Positions 1 to 10,302 of a stretch of DNA of 64,000 nucleotides are shown piece by piece. Under the pieces are notes generated by a model. The model was not told the origin of the DNA. It did no database searches and was given only the letters and a program-made list of their open reading frames with translations. Positions within the stretch are counted from its first letter, which is position 1; the number at the start of each line of letters is the position of its first letter. Made by a program: the position numbers and the translations under genes. This stretch comes from Saussurea involucrata (lineage: Eukaryota > Streptophyta > Magnoliopsida > Asterales > Asteraceae). The DNA lies in assembly GCA_033807775.1 (NCBI GenBank), contig CM066313.1, positions 59,183,984 through 59,247,983 of the forward strand, in the 5' to 3' direction.

Positions 1-493
1 AGACAAGGGAAGAAGACATCAATCTTGTGTTCGATGATTTCTTCGATGATGATGTTTCCTCTGTTAACATCAACAGAGGCGACCAAGCTCAGAATTCAAT
101 AGAACATAATCTGACAGGTACAACTCTTACTGGTCCCTCCAATACTTCACCATCTACTTCTTGTCTACAGGTGTCATTCAGAGAAATGAGGAACCACAAA
201 GAGAACCTGTGCAAGAGCCATCATCACCTCTGCTAACCAATATTGGCAGAGATTCCCTATTTGAAAGATCACCTTCACAGAGCAATGAGGCCACTCTCCA
301 GAGTTGTGTGCCACAGAGCTCTGATTCTGAAGATCGTCTTTTCCCATCAGAAGCACAAACCCCTCCTGTTGTCCATGCCCCAATGACAAGATGGACAAAG
401 GATCATCCTCATCATCAAATTATCGGTGCTGTTGAAGATGGTGTGAAGACGAGATCGGCCACAATCAATGAAGTTTTCTTTGTAAACTTTTAA
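1..493 (+). pseudogene. Copia-1 integrase-RT hinge remnant
   Basis: This is the hinge of a Ty1/copia polyprotein between the integrase core, which lies upstream of the window, and the reverse transcriptase. It reads in two overlapping frames, about 27-236 and 161-493. It matches the same segment of Copia-2 (about 13.95-14.5 kb): TGTTLTGPSN against TGMTLTGPNN, TRWTKDHPHHQIIG against TQWTKSHPPSQIIG, and VKTRSAT in both. The frame changes once around 161-236 and again in a short T run at about 487-490, just before the RT frame begins. Neither shift is in Copia-2, so these look like decay and not programmed frameshifts. The segment is low-complexity, as is usual for copia hinges. Confidence 0.8.
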
Positions 494-495
494 GC

Positions 496-2031
496 ATGAT
501 TGAGCCGAAGAAGATTTATGAAGCCCTTGAAGACCCAAACTGGATCGAAGCTATGCAAGAAGAGCTTCTAGAATTCGAAAGAAACAAAGTTTGGTCCTTG
601 GTTCCACTTCCAAAAGGCAAAGCGGCCATTGGAACCAAGTGGGTGTTTAGGAATAAAAAGGATGAAGATGGGATTATCATCATAAACAAAGCCCGTCTGG
701 TTGCAAAAGGATATTGCCAAGAAGAAGGTATCGACTATGACGAAACCTTTGCTCCTGTGGCTAGACTAGAAGCCATCAGATTCTTCTTAGCCTATGCTGC
801 TCACAAAGGTTTTAAGGTTTATCAGATGGATGTAAAGTCTGCGTTTCTGAATGGCAAACTACAAGAGGAAATTTATGTCCAGCAACCACCTGGTTTTGAA
901 AGTTCAGAGTTTCCATACCACGTTTACAAGCTAGACAAAGCTCTGTACGGCTCTAAACAAGCTCCCAGAGCCTGGTATGAAACTATGTCCAACTTTCTGT
1001 TGACAAATCACTTCGAGAAAGGTAATGTCGATAAAACTCTATTCTTTAGAAGGTATAAGAATGATATACTTCTGGTGCAAATATATGTTGATGACATTAT
1101 TTTTCGGTCTACTCAACAAGAGTACTGTGATAGGTTTGAGGATTTGATGAAAAGTGAATTCAAAATGAGCATGATGGGAGAACTTTCATTCTTCCTTGGT
1201 TTACAAGTAAAACAATCCATCAGAGGGACTTTTATAAGTCAGTCGAAATACATCTCTGATATTTTGAAAAAATACAAGCTCAACAATTCAAATCCAATGA
1301 AAACTCCTATTGCCACTGGAGTTAAACTTGACTCTGACCTTAATGGTGAACCTACAGATGTCAAGAACTACATAGGCATGATAGGATCACTTCTGTACTT
1401 AACTGCTAGCAGACCTGATATAATGTTTGCAACATGTCTCTGTGCTAGATTCCAAGCAAATCCTAAAGAATCTCATTTGTCTGTTGTCAAACGTATATTT
1501 AAATATCTTAAAGGGACTCAATTTTTGGGTCTCTGGTATCCTCTTAATTCTGGTTTCGAGCTTGTAGCATATACAGACTCAGATTACGGAGGATGCAAGA
1601 ATGACAGAAAAAGTATGTCTGGTAGCTGCCAATTACATGGTAAAAAATTGGTGAGTTGGACATCCAAGAAACAGAATTGCGTATCAACTTCTACAGCAGA
1701 AGCAGAGTATATTGTTGTTGCTAGTTGTTGCTCTCAAGTGATATGGATGAAAACCCAGCTCAAATATTTTGGCCTGGAGTATGGAAAATTTCCAATTCTG
1801 TGTGACTCTAAGAGTGCCATAGCAATCACAGCTAATCCAGTTCAGCACTCCAAGACAAAGCATATCGACATAAGGTACCACATCATAAAGGATCATGTTG
1901 AAAAAGGGACGATTGAAATGTACTTTGTTTCAACCGACTTCCAGCTTGCTGACTTGTTTACAAAAGCCCTTGATGAAAGGAGATTTAACTTCTTAATCAG
2001 CAAACTGGGTATGCTGAATATGTCCTACTAA
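496..2031 (+). CDS. Copia-1 reverse transcriptase-RNase H (Ty1/copia)
   Basis: A 511-residue open segment of copia pol that copies element RNA into DNA and removes the RNA strand. RT hallmarks are AIGTKWVFRNKKDE near residue 45, YQMDVKSAFLNG, LYGSKQAPRAWYE, and the catalytic YVDD box at residues 197-200 (nt 1084-1095). The RNase H domain starts at YTDSDYGG (first Asp near residue 361) and keeps TAEAEY, the DSKSA segment and the terminal DLFTKALDE. It has no internal stop. The ATG at 496 is only where the open frame happens to begin. In a working element this would be part of one long polyprotein, and the frame is broken just upstream. The copia assignment is certain. The Sirevirus-like lineage is inferred from the long post-pol region. 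Confidence 0.95.
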   Translation: MIEPKKIYEALEDPNWIEAMQEELLEFERNKVWSLVPLPKGKAAIGTKWVFRNKKDEDGIIIINKARLVAKGYCQEEGIDYDETFAPVARLEAIRFFLAYAAHKGFKVYQMDVKSAFLNGKLQEEIYVQQPPGFESSEFPYHVYKLDKALYGSKQAPRAWYETMSNFLLTNHFEKGNVDKTLFFRRYKNDILLVQIYVDDIIFRSTQQEYCDRFEDLMKSEFKMSMMGELSFFLGLQVKQSIRGTFISQSKYISDILKKYKLNNSNPMKTPIATGVKLDSDLNGEPTDVKNYIGMIGSLLYLTASRPDIMFATCLCARFQANPKESHLSVVKRIFKYLKGTQFLGLWYPLNSGFELVAYTDSDYGGCKNDRKSMSGSCQLHGKKLVSWTSKKQNCVSTSTAEAEYIVVASCCSQVIWMKTQLKYFGLEYGKFPILCDSKSAIAITANPVQHSKTKHIDIRYHIIKDHVEKGTIEMYFVSTDFQLADLFTKALDERRFNFLISKLGMLNMSY

Positions 2032-2627
2032 CTCTGTTCAAACTCAACAGAGCCTCTGATGTTCCTACCAGAGCTCTGTCAAGTAGTTGGGTAGGATAGT
2101 TCAAACAGAGCTTATGATGTTCACCAGAACTCTGTCACGCATACTTTTTCAACAAGCTTAGTGAATCTGTCTGTATATATATCTCTTGTTTTGTAAATGT
2201 TTTTCTTTTTGTAAAAAGATTTTTTGCTCATACTTCAAGGGGGAGCTTATAAAGTATTTTGCGCATGGTTTTAGGGGGAGCAAGTCAAATCTTTTTCAAA
2301 TCAAAATGACTTTGCTCTTTGGTCTGAAAAGAAAAATCTTTTTGAAGAAAGAGGGAAAACCTGTTCTGATGAAAATCCTTTGATAACGTCAAGAACTTAC
2401 CAGAACTCTGATATTTCACCAGAGCCTCTGTTGATTCTCACCAGAACTCTGTGAAATTTATGAGTCAGTTCTGTTCTCGTTCTTTGACCATTTCCACATC
2501 AGATACAGAATTTTAAAAAATTTCGGGTAAAGGTGAAACACCATGGGATACTTGAAAAGAATGGAAAATGGCTACTCATCAGAGGCAAAACTTGCATAGC
2601 TCCAACAGAGCTCTGTCGGTTTTTATG
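2032..2627 (+). other. Copia-1 post-pol spacer with polypurine-like motifs
   Basis: About 600 bp without a supported gene. It carries two polypurine-tract-like motifs (AAGGGGGAG at 2237-2245 and AGGGGGAG at 2273-2280) of the type that prime plus-strand synthesis. Several are known to occur downstream of pol in Sirevirus copia elements. It is also dense in ACAGAG and its complement CTCTGT (for example around 2045-2145 and 2400-2455), a signature shared with Copia-2. Confidence 0.6.
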
Positions 2628-2989
2628 CCACGTCATCAGAAGTAACTTCATCAGAGGTGCGGGTTATTTCCAAGCGTCAACCACTTGTCACCCACACATC
2701 TCTAACCGCGACGGTTTACTTGCACGAAAGTGGTCAGAACAAAATCCACGTGGCACTATCTAATTGAAAGCTAAACCACTAGCTGTTCTCACGATACACT
2801 GTTCAGGCCACTCCACCTTCTGACACTCGAGTGCCTACAGTACCTACGACGATTACCCAGCCACATGTTTTGACTATAAATATCCATACCCTTGACCTAT
2901 TTCATTCTTAACCATTCAAAATCCCTTCACCTTTCCCTCTGTTATTCAAATCCTCTGTGTTCTTCAAGAAAAACCCCGAACCTGCAACA
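2628..2989 (+). promoter_or_regulatory. candidate internal promoter and 5' leader of Copia-1 ORF3
   Basis: A promoter-like stretch between pol and ORF3. It has an ACGTCA motif at 2630-2635, a palindromic G-box CACGTG core at 2747-2752, and a TATA box TATAAATA at 2875-2882. The ORF3 ATG follows at 2990, about 115 bp after the TATA box, through a C/T-rich leader. The same order (ACGT cores, TATA, leader, ATG) is present in Copia-2 before its ORF3. That the TATA box is used is inference. The motifs themselves are directly visible. Confidence 0.5.
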
Positions 2990-3991
2990 ATGGCGGAACC
3001 TCAAAACTCTGCTGATTCTAGCCGAATAGAACCTACTTATGAAATCATTGTTCTTCCTTACGAGTTTGCTGACAACAACTATAGATTCGATCCCACTCCA
3101 GGACTCTATCTACCCCTATATCATGTTTTTTTTGAGTTTTTCAGGAACTCTGAAATTTTTAGAGCCCTGACAGAATTCGATGACCATCTTCCAGCAATCT
3201 ACGTCCAACAATGGTGGACCACGTGCCAGTACATAGAAGAACAAGATGGGATTGTTGGGAGTGTCAACTCGAGAAATGGAGGAGCGGGAACAATCCGCAT
3301 TCGTGGAAGCACCTTATGAAGAATCTTCAGAATGAAGACCAAAAGACAGCTAGGAATAGAAGCCTATGAGAAACCACCAAAAGTAGCTGTTCTTCTTGAC
3401 TTCATGAAATTCTTGGGTTACAACAAAGATCTGAATAGGATAGGAGAATTTAAAAGACAGAATCTACCCACTATGTCGAACTTCATGTTCTCCACCTTGA
3501 ACAGAACCCTGACCAGCAAATCTGGTAGTCAAGACCAAGCAACAACAGAAATCCTACAGATCATGTATGGATTGTTCTTTAACCGAAACTTTGACTACGC
3601 CAGAGGAGGAGTTGTTGGAACTCATAAGTTCTTAAAGATGATCAAGTTTCCTCGTTTTATCAGTCTGGTAATCAGAAGAGCCTTCGACAGACTGGAATTA
3701 ACTCATCAGGGACGCTCCACACCTGTTTGAGTAATGTCCAAATTCCTTCCCACTACATCAGGTGAATATCCCTTCATTCGAAGAATTCCAGGTACAATGC
3801 TTGCTCTTATCCCTCAAGACCACATCTCTATCCAAAACTATCAGAGTGCTGCTCAACCTCAAGAACCTGAGGTGAGAACCCCAGCATACTTAGGATCTGA
3901 GCCTTCATTCGAGAGCTTGAGTGAGGAAATAGGAGAGCAAGCTAACAGACCAGAGGTAAGAGCAACCGAAGTGGGTCTTCCTCTAGAGTGA
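2990..3991 (+). pseudogene. Copia-1 ORF3, N-terminal conserved domain (broken)
   Basis: Start of the third ORF, opening with ATG at 2990 (MAEPQNSADS). Function unknown. A conserved domain is visible from about residue 15 on: a YRFDPTPGLYLPLYHVF segment, YVQQWW, then FLGYN (LGYN codons at 3413-3424), FKRQNLPTM, STLNRTLTSKSG and QIMYGLFFNRNFDYA. Copia-2 ORF3 has the equivalent MLGYN, FRRGRLPPLW, SILNRCLTGK and SIMYGVYYDIPLDYA. The frame contains TGA at 3317-3319 and at 3728-3730, both without a phase change, and then shifts near 3985-3991 into the next segment. In Sireviruses the ORF in this position has been called env-like, but I see no signal peptide or membrane segment here. Confidence 0.7.
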
Positions 3992-5826
3992 TGCAGGAGG
4001 AAGTAGAGGAAAGAGCATCTCCTAGGGAGGCTGTCCATGAGGAAGTTCAGGAAACACCAGAGGTGGAAACCATTTCCTCTGATAGTGGTGGGAAAGAAGG
4101 AAATGACAGAGAGAATCCAGAGAGTTCTACAGCCGTAAGAGCCGAGGAGAATGTGAGGAAAGAAAAAGATGTTCAACAGAGCATACATGAGTGTATCCTT
4201 AACCAAAATCCCAGTGCTACCACACAATCTAATCCTGGTGATCAAGACCAAAGGATTATTGAAACAGAGGTGCACACCTCGAACCCCAACCAGCAAGAAC
4301 CACCAGAAGCAACTCTTCATGCCTCTGGTACGCACATACCCGGGGAAGCTATCTTTGGTAGTGATGTTCATTTGCCCCAGAACATAAATAGGCCACCTCC
4401 ACACAATGATGCCTCTGTGGCTCATATAGACATGACACAAAATAGACCAGAGATCTTTGTAATCTCACGTAGCATCTGTCTGACTCAAGGACAATGGGAG
4501 ACCATAGTAGACCAAGGGAAGACTTTGGTTGATCCAAACTCTTCTCATCACATCAGATTTCCTTCTTCAGAACCTGAGCTGGAAGAGGAAACTTTGGTCA
4601 AAACACGTGTAGTTGTTTCCCCTCACAAGGAACATCAAGGATCAGGTGGAAGTCCTCCAAGAGCCAATATCAAAACAACTCTTGACGGAGGCCCCTCTGA
4701 ACTCGAGGCAGAATTGGATCCATGTGTTGGAACCAAGATTACCCCCGTTGACACTGTCACAAGAGCAGAGTTCGAAAGCTTCTGTGATAGTATCAACAAC
4801 TCCTTGAATGAGTATAAACTTATCAATGAACAGAAGGAGGAGCTGATCCACACGGAGAATGCTTCTCTTAAGGAAGAACTGCTGAAGAACTCTAACAAAC
4901 ATGCAGAGATAACTCAGAAATATGTCGAGGATGAAGCACTCAGAACAGAGTCTGAACAAGTTAGAGGAGAAGAGATTGCAAAGATGACAACAGAGATAGT
5001 AGAGCTGAAAACAGTCAGAGCAGAGGAAGCTAAAAAGACTTCGACAGATCTTATAGAGCTAAAGCGACTCATGACAGAGCACCACAACGCGCAGATGAAC
5101 AGAACCCTTCCCATCCCTACAATTATCCTATCAGAATCTAACGTCAGAACCTTGACAGAGATCATCACCAACTCTGTTAAGGAATCCATCAAAGAAGCAA
5201 CAACCTCATCTGCTACTCCACTCAACATCTCCAGCCCTAACCCAAATGACCTACCCATGACAGTTGGCCAAATGGGAGACTTCAGAAGATCAATTCTTAG
5301 CCGAATGATGACGATTTCATCAAAATTTGTGATGAAAGCTCAGGCGACAGAACGACATGTGAAAGCGTCTCTTGATACTCGCAATGTCAACTTTGAAGCT
5401 CAAGTTGAAAATATCAGAGGTGCCGGAACAGAGGTAGAGGATGTAATGAAGAAGGAAGCCTCAAGTTTTTCTGACACTCTTTTACAGGCTACCTCTACAT
5501 CGAAAAGACCTGCAGAAGAAGCACCTGCAGGAGAACCTTCAAGCAAGAGATACAAAGCCGATCTGAAGTTTGTTGTTCCGCCCTCACCAACAGCTGCTCG
5601 AATTGACGCTTCTGACGATGATGATGATTTTAAAGATGCTCAAGAAGGTCATTCAGATAGTCAGATGGGTGAGTCCACAGAACAACAAAAGGGGGAGAAG
5701 GAGAAGGAGAAAGAGAAAGAGAAGGAGAAGGAAAAAGAGAAAGAAAAGGGTAAAGAGGCAGATAAAGAGAAAGAGAAAGAGGTTGAAAGAGAGAGAGAAG
5801 CTAAGGGTAAAGGGAAAGCAACATAA
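3988..5826 (+). CDS. Copia-1 ORF3, charged/coiled-coil linker segment
   Basis: A 612-residue open segment of ORF3 joining the conserved N- and C-terminal domains. It is rich in Glu, Pro, Ser, Thr and Gln. Around residues 250-390 it has heptad-like Leu/Ile spacing consistent with a coiled coil (VTRAEFESFCDSINNSL onward). A matching VSRDEFQTL...VNQTI region occurs in Copia-2. The tail is a nuclear-localisation-like KRPAEEAP/SSKRYKAD patch, an acidic DDDDDF run and a Lys-Glu repeat. It ends in TAA at 5824-5826, but the same frame reopens at once into the C-terminal domain, so I read the stop as a point mutation. No enzyme motif is visible. This is a segment of a broken ORF, not a complete gene. 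Confidence 0.6.
   Translation: MMQEEVEERASPREAVHEEVQETPEVETISSDSGGKEGNDRENPESSTAVRAEENVRKEKDVQQSIHECILNQNPSATTQSNPGDQDQRIIETEVHTSNPNQQEPPEATLHASGTHIPGEAIFGSDVHLPQNINRPPPHNDASVAHIDMTQNRPEIFVISRSICLTQGQWETIVDQGKTLVDPNSSHHIRFPSSEPELEEETLVKTRVVVSPHKEHQGSGGSPPRANIKTTLDGGPSELEAELDPCVGTKITPVDTVTRAEFESFCDSINNSLNEYKLINEQKEELIHTENASLKEELLKNSNKHAEITQKYVEDEALRTESEQVRGEEIAKMTTEIVELKTVRAEEAKKTSTDLIELKRLMTEHHNAQMNRTLPIPTIILSESNVRTLTEIITNSVKESIKEATTSSATPLNISSPNPNDLPMTVGQMGDFRRSILSRMMTISSKFVMKAQATERHVKASLDTRNVNFEAQVENIRGAGTEVEDVMKKEASSFSDTLLQATSTSKRPAEEAPAGEPSSKRYKADLKFVVPPSPTAARIDASDDDDDFKDAQEGHSDSQMGESTEQQKGEKEKEKEKEKEKEKEKEKGKEADKEKEKEVEREREAKGKGKAT
5687..5750 (+). repeat. 64-nt pure purine run coding for a Lys-Glu repeat
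   Basis: Every base from 5687 to 5750 is A or G. It encodes alternating Lys and Glu inside ORF3 and begins AAAAGGGGGAGAAGG, which closely resembles the genuine polypurine tract before the LTR. It may be a simple charged repeat or may also serve as an extra plus-strand priming site. Confidence 0.8.
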
Positions 5827-6957
5827 ACAACTGAGGCAGAGGCTACAGAAAGAGGAGTGAAGGGGATAACAGAGGAATTCATCCCAGAAATGACTGTGGT
5901 GGCATTCGACTACATATTCAAAAATAGAGTTATCAAACCGACAGAAGAGTCAACACAAGAACCACCAGAGATCATCTGTCTAGACACCCATCCTACATCT
6001 CCAAGAAAAGAACCAGAGAGGACAGACCCATCCTCTGCTGAAGGACAAACAAGTCGAGCCCAACCTCAAGCTACTCAAGAATCTGCTCACATCGACATAC
6101 TTATGGCAGAAACCCACGATGACCCAAATCCAATAATACCAGAACAGAACCCAGAAACCTCTACCCATCACACCGAAAAACATGCCTTAGAAATGATATA
6201 TGCATTTCTATATGCTGACAGAGACATCATCCCTGTCAATACCGTACCCATTAACCCATACCTAAACCCAATCATAATAAACACCATTTCTGAATCAAGG
6301 CTAAAGTTCATCCAAACCAAGTCAAATCTGAACATAGCCATTAACATAAACTTCGGTATCCGCAAAATCTTGGACATCAAGCACAAGAAGTTTCAACATG
6401 ACAGAGTCGTATACCACGAGTATACTGTTGAAACAACAAAAGGCGGAAATGAACTCTTCAATGACAATGATCTTGTCCATCTGAACCCATACGACCTGAT
6501 CACACTTCACGCCTATTGCTTGAACTTCTCAGAAGGATACACATCAGCAAGAACTGCGCTACCAGAAGTCAGATTCGCTATGCAAGAGCACATCAATCTC
6601 AGAATACAGATCGATTTCCAGCTAGGCATAGAGTTTGAAGTAGAGAAACTAGCGATTGCACCACCAAATGAAAACCTTGAGGGTTATGGCCATTACAGAA
6701 CTGGAACCGTAGTAGAAGATACTCCAGTCTTTGTCTGTCGACAGAAGGGCACAAAGAAGGCCATCAGAGATGCTGAAGCCCACAAGTACTCGAGTGAGTC
6801 GCTAGTATATCTCAAGAACATAATCCAAGATCTCCCAAGAAGCAAGTGTCCAGAAGAACAGCAGAAACACTTCGTCAACCAGATTGATCTAATGTTGGAC
6901 TTTCGTATACTGATCAGAAGATTTGACAGAATTCTTAGGGGAGATAACTATGCATAA
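5827..6957 (+). pseudogene. Copia-1 ORF3, C-terminal conserved domain
   Basis: This continues the 3988-5826 frame after a single TAA. The open part from 5857 encodes 366 residues to TAA at 6955-6957. The last 170 residues or so form a domain also seen at the ORF3 ends of Copia-2 (35.36-35.91 kb) and Copia-3 (41.84-42.66 kb). Features are HLNPYDLITLHAY (Copia-2 has NINPYDLPNLLQW), IDFQLGIEFEVEKLAIAPP (Copia-2: IDFQLGKDLGLKHLDLRPP), a short basic KGTKKAIRDAEAHKY segment, and a final helical IRRFDRIL region. Function is unknown and no catalytic motif is recognisable. The frame stops 134 bp before the LTR. Confidence 0.6.
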
Positions 6958-7079
6958 TTGTACTCTTTCTTACCCTGCATTGTAATATCTTAGAAGAATA
7001 GTACAAAGGCTAACAGAGGTAAATGTTCTCTGTTCTTTTTGTTTACATCTCTGTGTTTCAAAATTTTATTTTCAATACT

Positions 7080-7091
7080 TAGGGGGGGGAT
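7080..7091 (+). promoter_or_regulatory. Copia-1 polypurine tract
   Basis: A G-run in the sequence TAGGGGGGGGATT lies immediately before the TGTTAG start of the 3' LTR. This is the expected plus-strand primer position for a copia element. Confidence 0.8.
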
Positions 7092-7677
7092 TGTTAGCCC
7101 TAAGTATCTGTAATGTAAAAGTATTGAAAATATTATCAAGTCAGAAGACCATCAGAGATGCATCAGAAGACTTAGAAGAAAAGCAACAAGAAGACCAACA
7201 GAACTCAACAGAGTTCTGTTGGAACCAACAGAGCCTCAACAGAGCTCTGACAGAAGATCAACAGAAGAACTGTTCACAATCCGAAGACCAACCGAGCTCT
7301 GGTCTATGAGCTCTGGTGAAGTGAAGACCTCTGTGAAGCCTAAGTCTCGTAAGAAATCCTAAGTGTTAGACAAGTGTCCATACTTTCCATGTATGCCCTA
7401 AAAGTAGGAGACACACTTTCCACGTGTCATTCTAGGGTACGATAGTACACTGTCTACACTTTATCAGGGCTATAAATAGAGAGGTAGTGGAACAAACGAT
7501 TGTATGCTTTTGGAAGAATAGTTTTCCACAATTGTTTAAGCACATACTACAGTAATCCCGAGCACTACCTCTGTACGATATTGTTCCCTGTGAGATTTCA
7601 GGATACACCATTGATCTTGTTCTTGGTGTTATCCATTATCAATATACGAGAAGCGTTTCTTACTTGATCTTGTTATC
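7092..7677 (+). mobile_element. Copia-1 3' LTR (right end approximate)
   Basis: Starts TGTTAGCCC directly after the polypurine tract, like Copia-2 and Copia-3 LTRs (TGTTAG). It contains a TATA box TATAAATA at 7471-7478 and the element family's ACAGAG/CTCTGT words at 7195-7330. The 5' LTR is outside the window, so the right end cannot be fixed. A TCA at about 7677 is one candidate, and anything from about 7600 to 7765 is possible. The remaining bases to 7765 should belong to the Copia-3 ORF3 into which Copia-1 appears to have inserted. Confidence 0.6.
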
Positions 7678-7953
7678 ACTATCCTGTTCCATATTTGATT
7701 CTCACTACTACAATATCATTTACATTATCACTCACTTCAATGGAATTATATTTAAATGCTTCCGATGTCTGTATTATTACCATTAATGTGATGCAACGTG
7801 AATCTGGGAACCTACACCCCAAAAATCCTAACTCCAATTGTAAATGATTCCGTTTAGAAGTATTAAAAGGACAAGGTTTCGCTTTGGAGTGTGGAACACG
7901 TGATGCTAATTGGATCTCTCGAGAAATTGGCCAAGTTTGGACTCGGTACAAGT

Positions 7954-8067
7954 CCAGCGAGTATGACACTCGCGAGAGTGACATGGTCACTTTCGCCAAG
8001 AATGTACCGAGGGTTTTGGGAGGGCCAGCGAGTATGACACTCGCGAGAGTGACATGGTCACTTTCGC
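7954..8067 (+). repeat. two 43-bp direct copies with internal palindromes in LTR-S
   Basis: A 43-bp segment occurs at 7954-7996 and again, identical, at 8025-8067, followed each time by a related CCAA..GTACCG motif. So the duplicated unit is about 71 bp. Each copy contains CACTCGCGAGAGTG and AGTGACATGGTCACT, both able to fold into short stems. They lie in the presumed U3 part of LTR-S. Confidence 0.8.
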
Positions 8068-8432
8068 ATTGTCACTTTCGCCAAAAGTGTACCGTGAGCA
8101 TTTGGGTAGCGGGCGAGAGTGTCCCGTGAAAGTGACAGTGGCATAATTGCCTGTCACTCTCGCCGTCGGGCTCCAGAGTGTTTTAAACCCAAGAACTTCA
8201 GCTTTCTTTCATTTCTATTCCATCTCTCTCCCTCTAAACTCTCTCAAACCGAACCCTAACCCTCTAAATCATTTTTGGAACTCTTGAAGCCATAAATCTT
8301 GTAAACCAAATCTTCTCTCTCGGTTCTTATCAAGTAATTATGGATGGGGGTTAGAACCCTTCTTCTCACTTTCGTTTTGGTGAGATTTCTACACTTTCTA
8401 GGGTTTTACACAACCCTTACCTAAACCTTTTC

Positions 8433-8437
8433 CCTCT
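8433..8437. repeat. Copia-2 target-site duplication, left copy
   Basis: CCTCT immediately before the 5' LTR, matching CCTCT at 36977-36981 after the 3' LTR. A 5-bp duplication is typical of copia and gypsy integration. Confidence 0.9.
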
Positions 8438-9321
8438 TGTTAGCTTCAATCTTCCTAATCATAGAAGTAATTTAGAAGTAGTGAAAAATAGGCTAAGTGA
8501 AGAAAGCCTCTTACAGAGGCTCTGCCGAAATTACCGAGAGATCAAGGTCAAGAAGCTACAGAAGCAACAGAGGCTTCCTACAGAACCTCTGTTGTACTCG
8601 CCAAGAAGACCCAAGACTCGGAATCAGAAGAAGACTGCTCTTCGAAGGACCAAACCGCAGAACCTCTGTAACACTTCACATAGCCTCTGCGGTCTTCAAC
8701 AGAGACTTCAAAGAACCCGTTCATCAACTTGCTACTGTTCCAGAACCCGTTCATCAACTTGCATGGCAACATGCCCTGTCCAACATCGATGTGTCAAACT
8801 CTAATTGGATTCAATAGGGCTTAGTACACAATAGACGTCTGCTGCATTAAATGCAATACAGCACGTCTGACTATTCTTGCCATCCCTCCAACTGTTCACG
8901 ACATCCGTTCTACTATTCATCAGTACCGTTCTGAATAGTAACCTGCTTTATGGTCCCCTTTAGAGTAGTATATAAGGAAGACTCATGTTGAGTTCTTCCT
9001 TATCAATTAATCAATCAATTGATAGATCGATCAGAAAATCGAACATCAAGAGAAAAACCAATCACAAGAACACAAAAGCTTATTCACCTTAAGAGTCATA
9101 TCTGTTTTAAAGCTTTACTTACTCTTTGTTCTTAATCTGTTCTTGATATATATATATATTCAGTAAACCTTGAAGTAATTATATTCAGTTCACTGTTTAT
9201 TTATATTCCGTTCTAAATCTATCAAACATATCTGTTAGTTCTTCAAATACGCTTCCGCATCAAACATTAAACTTGAACTAATAGATCTGATAATCTTGTT
9301 TAAGCAAAACGGGAACCAACA
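8438..9321 (+). mobile_element. Copia-2 5' LTR
   Basis: 884 bp from TGTTAGCTTC to CCAACA, followed by the PBS. TATA box TATATAA at 8969-8975. It matches 36096-36976 throughout, with roughly a dozen substitutions, a short TA-repeat length change near 9150, and one divergent block at about 8711-8731. Confidence 0.93.
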
Positions 9322-9335
9322 ATTGGTATCAGAGC
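9322..9335 (+). promoter_or_regulatory. Copia-2 primer-binding site (tRNA-Met)
   Basis: ATTGGTATCAGAGC directly follows the 5' LTR. TGGTATCAGAGC is the complement of the 3' end of plant initiator tRNA-Met including CCA, the usual first-strand primer for copia elements. Confidence 0.92.
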
Positions 9336-9492
9336 AAAGCTTGATTTTCAATATCAAGTGATCCTCGTTTGACAACATTGTTGATAGATTTCATTTCTCT
9401 TCATCACCATATTTCTGGATATTAGTTGTACCCAGAAAACCTCCCAGATCTTCATACTCATAAATCCTCCATCAGATTATCCTTTCCTCAAA

Positions 9493-10302
9493 ATGACAAA
9501 TACAAATAACTTTTTCACTGCTGGCTCATTAACCAAACCTCCTACTCTTCTTAGAGATGAGTATCCTCAATGGAAAATAAGAATGGTTCATTTTTTTGAG
9601 GGTACTGAAAAAACTCTCAAACAATATATATACAATCTTCCTCCGGTTCCTATGATAACTATGCCACGTGTACCAGCTACTGCTGAATCTCCTGAAATCC
9701 CTGAACATAAAAAACCTAAGCCAAAAGAAGAATGGTCAAATGAAGATAAGGCAGAAGATGAAGTTGCACAGAAAACAAAAAGAATATTGATCATGGCAAT
9801 CCCCAACGAACTTTTTCAATCCTTAGATGCATGCGAAACAGCGCACGATCTCTGGAAAGAATTAGAAAGACAGTTGGAAGGGGGTGCTAAAACTCAGAAG
9901 AACCGAAGGGCACAATACATAAATGAATATCATGCCTTCAGAGCCTCTACAACAGAATATCTGCAAACAACATACGACCGGTTCAACTCTCTCATAAACA
10001 AATGCAAAAAGTCTGGTATTCACAGAACCACGGAAGAAAATAACGTCATGTTTCTAAAGAGCCTGAACGATGAGTGGCTTCAGTTGTCTATGTCTTTACA
10101 AACAAATCAAGATCTAGACTCCTGGACACTCTCTGATCTCTATGGAACACTAGCCGCACAAGAGCCTCAAATAGCTCAAGCTAAAACACTAACCATTGTG
10201 CCATACGCATTGGTTAGTAAATCTACAGAGGCTGCGGACAGAACAAGAAATGAGAGATCTACAGAGAAAAAAAAAGGAGAAAAAGAAGATGGTAATGGTT
10301 GA
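9493..10302 (+). pseudogene. Copia-2 gag, capsid-like N-terminal part
   Basis: Gag forms the virus-like particle. ATG at 9493 starts MTNTNNFFTAGSLTKPP, and the pattern LLRDEYPQWKIRM, ILIMAIPNELFQSL, AHDLWKELERQLEGG, YDRFNSLINKCKKSG, VMFLKSLNDEWL is the standard copia gag (UBN2/Retrotran-gag type) fold. The frame ends at TGA 10300-10302, just after an A-rich run at about 10260-10290. The zinc-knuckle part continues in another frame, so an A-run length change has broken gag here. Confidence 0.9.

Noticed and set aside
3859..4440. 193-codon minus-strand frame opposite Copia-1 ORF3
   Set aside because: Antisense shadow of the linker, without homology features, and not kept in Copia-2 or Copia-3.
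5661..5882. minus-strand Ser-Phe repeat protein
   Set aside because: Antisense of the Lys-Glu purine repeat. An artefact of simple sequence.
2990..6957. ORF3 as a viral envelope glycoprotein
   Set aside because: No signal peptide, transmembrane segment or glycoprotein-like cysteine pattern is visible in any of the three copies. Basic patches and coiled coils fit a soluble or nuclear protein better.
8481..8817. two overlapping roughly 107-codon frames in the Copia-2 LTR
   Set aside because: Located in U3 before the TATA box, duplicated in the 3' LTR with broken ends, and no recognisable protein.
9322..9335. tRNA-Met gene fragment
   Set aside because: Only about 12 bases match the tRNA 3' end and they adjoin an LTR. 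This is a primer-binding site, as at 22104, 29611, 55438 and 62305.
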